Positions 38,686 through 45,085 of a stretch of DNA of 45,085 nt are shown here, piece after piece (within the stretch, counting starts at the first letter, position 1; every line of letters starts with the position of its first letter). The DNA lies in contig SSFV01000090.1 in the NCBI GenBank assembly GCA_008015565.1, positions 1-45,085 of the forward strand, read 5' to 3'. The position numbers were made by a program, and so were the translations under genes. The DNA comes from Nitrosomonas sp. (lineage in GTDB: Bacteria > Pseudomonadota > Gammaproteobacteria > Burkholderiales > Nitrosomonadaceae). The notes beneath the pieces were generated by a model. The model made no database searches, was not told the origin of the DNA, and worked only from the letters and a program-made list of their open reading frames with translations.

Positions 38686-39327
38686 TCAATATTCAACCGG
38701 TAGCGGATCCAGGCTGCGCCACAAATACCAGGTAGCAACCGAGCGCCAGGGTTGCCAGCAGCAAGCAAGCTCGTGCATCATTTTTTTATCCACCGTTTGT
38801 TTGCCGAAATAATGCTGGCTGATCGCGCGTTGCAGGCCGATATCGTCCAATGGCAGCACATCCGGGCGATGCAGATGAAAAATCAGAAACATCTCGGCGG
38901 TCCAGCGCCCGATACCTTTGATTTTTGTCAGTTGAACGATAATAGCTTGATCATCCATGTTTGACCAAACTGTGCCGCTTAAATTTCCATCTGAGAAGTG
39001 CCACGACAAATCTTGCAAGTAAACAATTTTTCTTGCGGATAGTCCGCAGCGACGCAATACATCATGATCTGTAGCTGCAATGGCATGAGGCGTGATCGCG
39101 GGTATGGTTCTGTTTATTTTTTGCCATACGCTTTCGGCGGCCCTAACGGAAATTTGTTGACCCACGATGGAACGTGCCAGCGTGGTATAAGCGCAACCGC
39201 GCGAAGTCAGCGCGATGTCCGGAAATTGCCCGATCAGCTGCTGCATCACAGGATCGCTGGCAGACAATGCCTGGCAAGCCTGTTTCCAATAAGCTGGTGC
39301 GGTCGATTCGCTAGGATGAAATTTCAT
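38686..39327 (-). CDS. DNA-3-methyladenine glycosylase II (AlkA-type, HhH-GPD)
   Basis: This base-excision glycosylase removes alkylated bases. The 213-residue protein lacks the N-terminal extra domain of E. coli AlkA and fits the short branch. The helix-hairpin-helix is LTKIKGIGRWTAEMFLIFHL, and the catalytic Asp is in the pair Asp161-Asp162 of VLPLDDIGLQRAI. SIVGQQISVRAAESVWQKI is the substrate-pocket helix typical of the family. It follows a short hypothetical gene and precedes cysteine desulfurase on the same strand. Confidence 0.92.
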   Translation of the reverse strand: MKFHPSESTAPAYWKQACQALSASDPVMQQLIGQFPDIALTSRGCAYTTLARSIVGQQISVRAAESVWQKINRTIPAITPHAIAATDHDVLRRCGLSARKIVYLQDLSWHFSDGNLSGTVWSNMDDQAIIVQLTKIKGIGRWTAEMFLIFHLHRPDVLPLDDIGLQRAISQHYFGKQTVDKKMMHELACCWQPWRSVATWYLWRSLDPLPVEY

Positions 39328-39411
39328 TTGCCAGACACCTAATCAGCTAGAAAAAATTTTAAAAAACAATGCGATAACGGATTGTATTTTGAACAGATTT
39401 CATCATGATTG

Positions 39412-39651
39412 TCATGGCCGCAGCCTTGCATTGATTTGCCGCAATATTTTAACGCGATGACCAAAGCGTGCGAGTAGCCAATAAAGCGGATAACCGAAAT
39501 AGTGGAGAAATCCCAATATGATGATAAATCGGGTTCCCGGACCACCTGCCAAATTTCCAAGCGGTAAGATTTTGCCAACCAGCGTGATTTTTGCCAATCT
39601 TGAGATTTCAAGACCTTGCAAGTCATAATTTTTTTTCAGAATTTTTCTCAT
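39412..39651 (-). CDS. Small basic hypothetical protein coupled to the HAD gene
   Basis: The 79-residue ORF starts within ATGA shared with the stop of the HAD gene, a common sign of translational coupling. The product is basic (MRKILKKN..., RFGHRVKILRQINARLRP) with one hydrophobic segment (FIIILGFLHYFGYPLYWLLARF) that could sit in the membrane. I recognise no family. The overlapping 95-codon ORF in another frame is judged a shadow. Confidence 0.45.
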   Translation of the reverse strand: MRKILKKNYDLQGLEISRLAKITLVGKILPLGNLAGGPGTRFIIILGFLHYFGYPLYWLLARFGHRVKILRQINARLRP

Positions 39652-41702
39652 TCATTGATCCTCTGCCGTATATGGTTGATAAAATAACGAATTCTCAATA
39701 ATGGATTAAATCTGAGTTGGGCTGGCGGCTGGTTCCAAAGCGAAAGAGATGCTTTACCAGTGCCAGCCACCGGTTTCTTATTACCTTGAAAATCATCGAG
39801 ATGATGGCGGTATTTGATGTTTGCCACTTCCCGGGCATGGGGAAATGCGAGTTTACTGAGAAATAGAAAGTTGATCCACGGTTTCCAATCATCAAACGAA
39901 AAATTCAATAGCGCCGCTGCCGCGGCAAATTTTCCGGCAGAATCCAGTATTCCCTGTTGCAGCGGCGCAAAATACCGGTCTTGTTCCTGCTCTGCCAACC
40001 CGCTTGCATCATCGGTGCGACGAAACTCCAGCGCGTAACCCTGTTCGGTCAATCGATATCCATTCAGTGTCGGATGGGGAGCCCGGCAAGCTTCTTCGAA
40101 AATATCCTGCGCATAATATAGTGTGCTTCCTGCCAAATCGAAACGTTGGCTATCGAACATAATTCCCCGGATGGAGTTTTTTCTGCCTTCAGGGTAGGGG
40201 ATTGCGCGGATTGCCCCAAACAGCATCCCAAAGCAATTCGGACAATCAGGCCGGTGAGCAATGGCTTCAAATAAAAAACGTTGGATGGTGCCAAGCCATC
40301 CGATGTCGACAATGGCTATATTTTCGTGGGCAAATAAGCCAGCTTCGGTGAAATAACGTTGCATGGCTTCATTCGCTGCTTTGGTTTGGCGTTTCACTTC
40401 ATCCTGGAAAGATTGGTCCAATAATAGCGCATCAAAATTTTCACTGTGCTCAGCACGGTAACCTTCATGCGCTGGGCTTAAGCAAGTATCGGCCGTTAAT
40501 CCATGGGCTGCGAGAAGCGGCAAAAATTTTTCAGCGTCAAGGCTGAAAATCCGGCAAATATCGCGGAAATCGCGATTACCTCTCGGTGTTAAAGCGATAT
40601 TAGCATTCGTTTTAGTCAAGCCTTGATGGGCGCAGGATGCACCAGCAAGCGCCATTCTGCTGACATACAGGTATTCCGTTTGCGGTAAATCCCCGGCAGG
40701 ATAAAGGGTAGCCACGGTTTTATCCCAATACTGCTTGAACATCCAACCTTCCCGCGACAGGAAAAAAATCTTGCTTATTCCTTTTTCTTGGCACAATTTG
40801 CGGATCTGCTGCAGAAATATTCCGATCAGCGGTCCGAGAAAGTTATGGCCCTCGACGTACAATTCCGAAACCGTCCGGTTTTCGCTTTCCAAAGGCGCCA
40901 TTAATTGCTGCAAAGCTCTGCCTCGTAGCAGCGGTTTGATTTCACTGTAGTGATAGTAACGTTTGACCAGAGCCTTGCGCTGATCTTCACGCGGATCATG
41001 AATGATCAAGGCATCAATGCCGGCTTCTGCTGCACGAAGTCCGTCAGCAACCGGATTGTCGCCAATATGCAGCCAAGATTGGCAGGAAATAGAAAATTTT
41101 TCTGCAATCATGGGATAGGCATTTCCGGAAGCTTTTGCCAAGAAAGTATCGGCTGAAGAAACGACTTGTTCGATGAATCCGGTCAAACCGGCTTGTTCCA
41201 GCAATTTTTGTAAGTGGGAAGAGGGTAGATAAATATCGGAAATTACAAAAATTCTTTTTCCAGTTTGTGCAAGCTCTTTCATCCACTCCACCAGTGCTTG
41301 CCTGGGAACAAGCATGGTGCTTTCCATGGCCAGTTCGTAGTCAGTGACTTGCTGTAATAGGGATTCATTAAATTTGGATTGAAAGATATTTTCAAGAAGC
41401 TCCTGCATAAACCGCGGATAACAGGCTTCATGATCGTCGAAATTTTTTGCAGTTTCCTGGCGGTGTCTTTGTTCGATAGCATCCCGCAATTGCTGAATAT
41501 TTCGCCAGCCTTTGGATATTCCTTGCTGTGCAGCGAGGTCTGAAATGTATCGCGCGACGGGCAGTTTTACTAAATCGGGATCGTGAATCCGGCGAATAAA
41601 CAACGTATCGAACAGATCGAATGAAATGACTTGCTTGTTTTTAGCCTTCTTTTTTCCGGCTTTGATCAAGGATGCCAACGAATAATAGGTTGGAAATTTC
41701 AT
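39648..41702 (-). CDS. HAD-like hydrolase domain protein of a surface-polysaccharide cluster
   Basis: The large protein (684 residues from ATG 41702; the track uses a TTG that overlaps the upstream stop) begins with a HAD-type domain. This holds nucleophile motif FDLFDTLFIRR (about residue 29), FVISDIYLPSSHL (motif 2) and HIGDNPVADGLRAAEAG (motif 4). The C-terminal two thirds (from about residue 270: FFLSREGWMFKQYW..., NIAIVDIGWLGTIQRFLFEAI) resembles a region found in HAD proteins of capsule and O-antigen loci. I cannot name its activity. It follows a GT2 glycosyltransferase with overlapping stop and start, which supports a role in glycan or glycoconjugate assembly. Confidence 0.75.
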   Translation of the reverse strand: MKFPTYYSLASLIKAGKKKAKNKQVISFDLFDTLFIRRIHDPDLVKLPVARYISDLAAQQGISKGWRNIQQLRDAIEQRHRQETAKNFDDHEACYPRFMQELLENIFQSKFNESLLQQVTDYELAMESTMLVPRQALVEWMKELAQTGKRIFVISDIYLPSSHLQKLLEQAGLTGFIEQVVSSADTFLAKASGNAYPMIAEKFSISCQSWLHIGDNPVADGLRAAEAGIDALIIHDPREDQRKALVKRYYHYSEIKPLLRGRALQQLMAPLESENRTVSELYVEGHNFLGPLIGIFLQQIRKLCQEKGISKIFFLSREGWMFKQYWDKTVATLYPAGDLPQTEYLYVSRMALAGASCAHQGLTKTNANIALTPRGNRDFRDICRIFSLDAEKFLPLLAAHGLTADTCLSPAHEGYRAEHSENFDALLLDQSFQDEVKRQTKAANEAMQRYFTEAGLFAHENIAIVDIGWLGTIQRFLFEAIAHRPDCPNCFGMLFGAIRAIPYPEGRKNSIRGIMFDSQRFDLAGSTLYYAQDIFEEACRAPHPTLNGYRLTEQGYALEFRRTDDASGLAEQEQDRYFAPLQQGILDSAGKFAAAAALLNFSFDDWKPWINFLFLSKLAFPHAREVANIKYRHHLDDFQGNKKPVAGTGKASLSLWNQPPAQLRFNPLLRIRYFINHIRQRINE

Positions 41703-41710
41703 GGTATGAA

Positions 41711-42655
41711 TCAATTTTTACCCAAGATGTTGCCGTATTTCCTGGAAAACCAGTTTTTTAAGCTTCTGAACAATTCATTTAAAGCGGGCCGAACCCCTTG
41801 CGGTTTTGGAGGCTCGAGTGCTGTTTTCACATCATGGAGCTCATCACCCAACTCTATTAAACGCTGCGCACCGGTTATGATGTCCGTGCGATAGGCTTCA
41901 GGAATTCTCGCCATCATGTATTTCGAAATCAATGCCTGATCCTGCAATCTGCCAGTAATGGCCGCTTCGTTGAGCGTGTTGCCGGAATGAATGCGGTAAT
42001 AAAGCAGCTTGTCGCTGTGCAGGTAGTGCACGCTGTTTGGGAAAGCGAGCATCATTCTGAAGATGTAATCATAATCGTGCAAGTACCTGAGTGGACTGAA
42101 TTTACCCACAACTCGCGCGGCATGTGCGGTCATAAAAAGATTCGATGTGGTAACCATGAAATTGCCTTTGAGAAAACCGGCGTATAGATCCTGGCAGGTA
42201 AAATACCAAGTTCTGTTTTTTGAATGCCAGGTATTCCAGCCAAACTTAGGATCGGTAAATTCCGCACCATCATCGGAAATGGGGATGACATCCGTGAAAA
42301 CACACTGTGCATCGTTTTTCTCAACAAAATTCACCAAGCGTTCAAGACGGTCAAGCGTATAAACGTCATCGGAATTGAGAATGGCGATGTATTGCCCTTT
42401 AGCCAGTGATAAACCTCTGTTCAACGTATTGTAGGCATCCTGATTGTGCTGATAATAATAACTGAGCCGCGGATCATTATAAGCTTTGACGATGCCGCCC
42501 GTTTTATCGGTTGAACCATCGTCCACGACAATTAATTCAAGATCCGCGAGCGTCTGCTGTAACACACTGTCGACCGCAGCCGCGATAAATCGTTCATGAT
42601 TATAAGCGGGAATGATGACGCTAATCAGCGGTTGCTTGATTTCTACCGTTGACAT
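41711..42655 (-). CDS. Glycosyltransferase family 2
   Basis: A GT-A fold glycosyltransferase of 314 residues. The N-terminal LISVIIPAYNHERFIAAAVDSVLQQTLADLELIVVDDGSTDKT binds the nucleotide-sugar. The DxD-type motif is ILNSDDVYTLDRLERL, and RYLHDYDYIFRMML supplies the acceptor-side acidic residues. No membrane helices are visible, so it probably works on the cytoplasmic face. The stop overlaps the alternative start of the HAD gene. The donor and acceptor sugars are unknown. Confidence 0.92.
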   Translation of the reverse strand: MSTVEIKQPLISVIIPAYNHERFIAAAVDSVLQQTLADLELIVVDDGSTDKTGGIVKAYNDPRLSYYYQHNQDAYNTLNRGLSLAKGQYIAILNSDDVYTLDRLERLVNFVEKNDAQCVFTDVIPISDDGAEFTDPKFGWNTWHSKNRTWYFTCQDLYAGFLKGNFMVTTSNLFMTAHAARVVGKFSPLRYLHDYDYIFRMMLAFPNSVHYLHSDKLLYYRIHSGNTLNEAAITGRLQDQALISKYMMARIPEAYRTDIITGAQRLIELGDELHDVKTALEPPKPQGVRPALNELFRSLKNWFSRKYGNILGKN

Positions 42656-43009
42656 GTTTGCTTCACATATTTTGAATCAAAAATGAAATGATTGAGCAGG
42701 AACATCTACCGTTGCAGGCTCGAGGCATGATTCGCGGAGATTCTGAATCATTTTTAAAATAACATTATGATATTAATAGGAAAATAATTTGTTAAAAATA
42801 AATGCAAAATGATCCTTAGCAGCGGGACTGAATATACGGAATGACGTATGTTTAGTCAAACCAAAAAAAGCACGTTCTGATCAACTGCCAGTGCAATGAA
42901 CCATAAGATAGGCGTGGCGCGGCGCGGCAAATCGACTACTCCGAAGACACAGGTAAATTTCCGGTGTTGCAAACTGTCATATTCAGCGGACGTCGATACG
43001 CATATCGGA
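42656..43009. other. 354-base intergenic region
   Basis: No gene is supported. An imperfect hairpin (GACTGAATATACG / CGTATGTTTAGTC, 42826-42857, 11 of 13 pairs) is present without a T-run on either strand, so I do not call it a terminator. Confidence 0.4.
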
Positions 43010-43650
43010 TCATTTCCTGCAAGTAACCGTATAAGTCATTACCATAGAAAATAAACGGCCTTTATGAATTTCAAAAGATGACGCGTTGGATAATTTCATC
43101 AATTTTTCTAATCTATTACCGGATAGCAGGTAAAGATTATCTTTGGTAACCCATGTTTTGTGTGTCTTGCACCAATTGTAAAAAATTGCATTATTCCAGT
43201 GCAGAAAGAAAATATTTGTATGGGCCTCAATCGGAAAATATTTGTTGGGTGTGGTGAAAAAACATTTTTTGCGACTCGCAACATCTCATTGATAAATTGT
43301 AATTGCGCATTATCATCGCCAACATGTTCGATCACGGCGTTGCTGAAGACCCAATCGAATTCATTGTCCTCAAATGGAAATTTACCGCCCGGATACTGGA
43401 TAAATTTTTTCCCGGGGAAAAGACCGGACATTTGACTTAAGTCCTGCACACCCAGACCAGTATAGTATTTGGGGTCATAGCGGTAATTCTTCAGAAAATA
43501 ATTTCTAGCCGGTAAACCAGCTTTAGACTCCGATGATACGCCGACATCAAGAACCGTCATGCCTTCCTTGTAGAGAGAATAAAAATGCGATAGCTTCTCT
43601 TCTCTGGATTTTTTCATGACCTTATCTTTTAAGCTTTTTATGAAAAACAT
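43010..43650 (-). pseudogene. Class I SAM-dependent methyltransferase, frameshifted
   Basis: The protein starts MFFIKSLKDKVMKKSREEKLSHF after a GGGGGA ribosome binding site. It has SAM motif I (VLDVGVS), FPFEDNEFDWVFSNAVIEHVGD and FINEMLRVAKN, typical of class I enzymes of the Methyltransf_11 type. At the T6 run (A6 at 43257-43262 on the plus strand) the frame slips. Adding one T continues it as FFTTPNKYFPIEAHTNIFFLHW...KGRLFSMVMTYTVTCRK, ending at 43010, a normal C-terminus for the family. The track ORF ends early at 43108 in the wrong frame. The gene lies about 350 bases from the SIR2-TIR gene on the other strand. Confidence 0.85.
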
Positions 43651-44001
43651 AATTCCCCCGGTGAATCACCTTTGTTAGTATGAAATTTGATAGCTTGAGC
43701 CAAGGCTATGATAACCAACTCTTGCACTGGATGATAATGATATTAATCAATCGATCCACATTTGTCATTCCGGGCGAAGTGAAAAGTCTATGAAACTGCC
43801 GCTTCATTGCATGAAACGACTATCGCACCATTGACGGGTTGTATGCACTTGATCTTACTGGTAATTTTAATTGCCAGAAATTACAGGTGCTGGATTATTC
43901 TTAGAACTTTTAAATCCTTAATAAAATAATGGGAATTTGATATAGTTGCAGCAGAAATTGCTGATTGATTCTGAATTCAACAAGATTGGGAGAATTATCG
44001 A
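43651..44001. promoter_or_regulatory. Divergent intergenic region before the SIR2-TIR gene
   Basis: This 351-base AT-rich stretch separates the methyltransferase relic from the SIR2-TIR gene and should hold promoters for both directions. I see no repeats or RNA gene. GGGAG at 43988 is the likely ribosome binding site of the downstream gene. Confidence 0.4.
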
Positions 44002-45085
44002 ATGCCTGCCGTTGAGATGCCGTGGCGGAAATTAGTCGAAAGTATCAAACGTGGTAACTGTATTCTCATACTTGGGCCTCAAGTCAGTTTTGATCCAAAC
44101 AATTCTGATTATTTGCCGCTAACCACCGCACTGGCTCATCGCCTAGCTGACCATGCAAAGCTAAAAGAATCGAAAGATCTGATAAACCGGAATGATTTAG
44201 CGCATGTTGCGCAACTTTTCAAACAAGCAACGGATCGCTATGAGCTGGAAATAGCCGCCTCCGATTTTTACAGCGCTTATCAGGCTGTCACGACTGATTT
44301 TCATAGAGACTTGGCGGCACTGCCGTTTACGCTGTGCATCAATGCCGCGCCCGATGATTTGTTCAGCAATTCTGTGATCGAGGCGGGGAAAAAATCTGCG
44401 CAGGATTATTATAATTTCAGGCGACATCGACCGCCGATTGCCAGTCAACCCAATTCCCGCCAGCCTTATATTTATAATTTATATGGCCATTACAGCGATG
44501 CAGAGTCTTTGGTGCTGACGGAAGATGACCTGCTGGAATTTTTAGCCAATATCATCAAAGCCAGTCCTGAATTACCGCCGTTGATCCGTAGTCAAGTAGC
44601 CGATCTAAGCAAAAATTTCTTGTTTATCGGCTTTGGCTTCCGTTCATGGCATCAGCGCATCTTGCTGCATGCTTTAAAAGCGCAGAATCGCAGCTATGAG
44701 TCATTGGCAGTCGAAGACAAGCAATTTTTCGACCTGCCCGATTGTTCACAGACAGCCGTGTTTTATAGTCACCTGCACAAAATCAAATTCGAATGCTACT
44801 CCTGGCTGGATTTTGCCAGAGAATTACGGCAGGCCTATGGAGCTTCGGTGAAAACAGCGATCCCTACCCAGCAAGTGATGACGGATGCGCCCAAGGTTTT
44901 TTTATGTTATGCCAGCGAAGATCGCGGTCAAGTGGGACAGCTTTGTTTAAAATTACGAAACCTCGGCATCGAGCCTTGGCAGGACAAGCAAAATTTACGT
45001 GCAGGCGACAACTGGGACCGGCAGCTCGTGCATGTGATCAATCAACAAGTCAATTACGTCATTGTGGTGCAAACGCCTGCCATGA
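44002..45085 (+). CDS. SIR2-like/TIR fusion protein, cut by the window end
   Basis: The ORF is open to the last base, so it is missing from the track; 361 residues are visible. Residues about 19-225 are SIR2_2-like: a beta-strand ILILGPQVSF where active members have GAGxS, then CINAAPDDLF, NLYGHYSDAESLVLTEDDL and NFLFIGFGFRSWHQRILLHAL. The expected catalytic His (KLHG) is Tyr161 (NLYG), and the glycine loop is GPQVS, so NAD+ hydrolysis by this half is doubtful. Residues from about 297 form a TIR domain (KVFLCYASEDRGQVGQLCLKLRNLGIEPWQDKQNLRAGDNWDRQL). Its catalytic Glu would lie beyond the window. TIR and SIR2 domains both use NAD+ in bacterial antiviral defence. The fusion and its downstream partners are the main unknown here. 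Confidence 0.85.
   Translation, partial: MPAVEMPWRKLVESIKRGNCILILGPQVSFDPNNSDYLPLTTALAHRLADHAKLKESKDLINRNDLAHVAQLFKQATDRYELEIAASDFYSAYQAVTTDFHRDLAALPFTLCINAAPDDLFSNSVIEAGKKSAQDYYNFRRHRPPIASQPNSRQPYIYNLYGHYSDAESLVLTEDDLLEFLANIIKASPELPPLIRSQVADLSKNFLFIGFGFRSWHQRILLHALKAQNRSYESLAVEDKQFFDLPDCSQTAVFYSHLHKIKFECYSWLDFARELRQAYGASVKTAIPTQQVMTDAPKVFLCYASEDRGQVGQLCLKLRNLGIEPWQDKQNLRAGDNWDRQLVHVINQQVNYVIVVQTPAM

Noticed and set aside
39339-39626. 95-codon minus ORF overlapping the small coupled gene
   Set aside because: Its composition is irregular and it has no start signal. The alternative frame has the ATGA coupling.
42826-42857. Hairpin as a terminator
   Set aside because: The stem is imperfect and no T-run follows on either strand.

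Overview
The window looks like a chromosomal segment of a betaproteobacterium. Protein resemblance and the classical leuS-lptE-holA block point to an ammonia oxidiser of the Nitrosomonas type. That assignment is inference from remembered family resemblance, not a search. Base composition is moderate, with AT-rich intergenic stretches. No intact rRNA, tRNA or CRISPR array is present.

Layout. 1-1.5 kb is a scar region: a tRNA-3'-end-like fragment, the start of a small gene with a good ribosome binding site, and a wrecked IS3-family element, followed by a small Cys-rich DUF3330-type gene. 1.6-6.7 kb (minus strand) holds a NarL/FixJ response regulator, its large triple-GAF histidine kinase, a CorA metal-ion channel and a 56-aa ORF missing from the track. 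6.9-9.4 kb has a DUF2780 lipoprotein, a quinone-oxidoreductase-like enzyme and an unknown protein. 9.4-12.3 kb contains an IS481-family relic, a DsrE-like protein, a frameshifted ferric-reductase-like gene and a MITE-like inverted repeat. A P-type cation ATPase follows (12.3-14.8 kb), then an IstB relic.

15.0-18.3 kb (minus) is the compact trio of retropepsin-like 'zinc protease', 7TM inactive transglutaminase and ATP-grasp 'glutamate ligase'. 18.4-22 kb has a secreted Ig-like protein, a lipoyl-domain dihydrolipoamide dehydrogenase and proA. 22.2-23.8 kb has an HDOD protein, a small lipoprotein and a frameshifted PhnB-like VOC gene. 23.9-28.1 kb is leuS-lptE-holA, in which leuS carries an in-frame TGA. 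Dodecin, an M48 lipoprotein protease and a VOC protein follow. 30.4-33.7 kb (plus) is a chemotaxis-type group: CheW with an amber codon in its N-terminus, a methyl-accepting chemotaxis protein and a tandem-receiver protein, with a strong terminator after the receptor gene. 33.8-43.7 kb (minus) has a tightly packed six-gene run (cysteine desulfurase, nucleotidyltransferase, HIT, fatty acid desaturase, phosphoglycerate-mutase-like, hypoxanthine-DNA glycosylase), an AlkA-type glycosylase, and surface-polysaccharide-type genes: a HAD protein, a GT2 glycosyltransferase and a frameshifted methyltransferase.

The window ends inside a plus-strand gene absent from the ORF track because it has no stop here. 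It encodes an N-terminal SIR2-like domain fused to a TIR domain, a NAD-related architecture typical of antiphage or conflict systems. The SIR2 active site looks degenerate. This is the most likely entry into an undescribed system, and its downstream partners lie outside the window.

A second theme is that several ordinary genes carry exactly one lesion each: leuS TGA, cheW TAG, and one-base losses in the ferric reductase, the VOC protein and the methyltransferase. Two of the three indels sit in T6 runs. This suggests sequencing or assembly error, early gene decay, or in the ferric-reductase case possibly programmed -1 frameshifting at a T TTT TTC heptamer.
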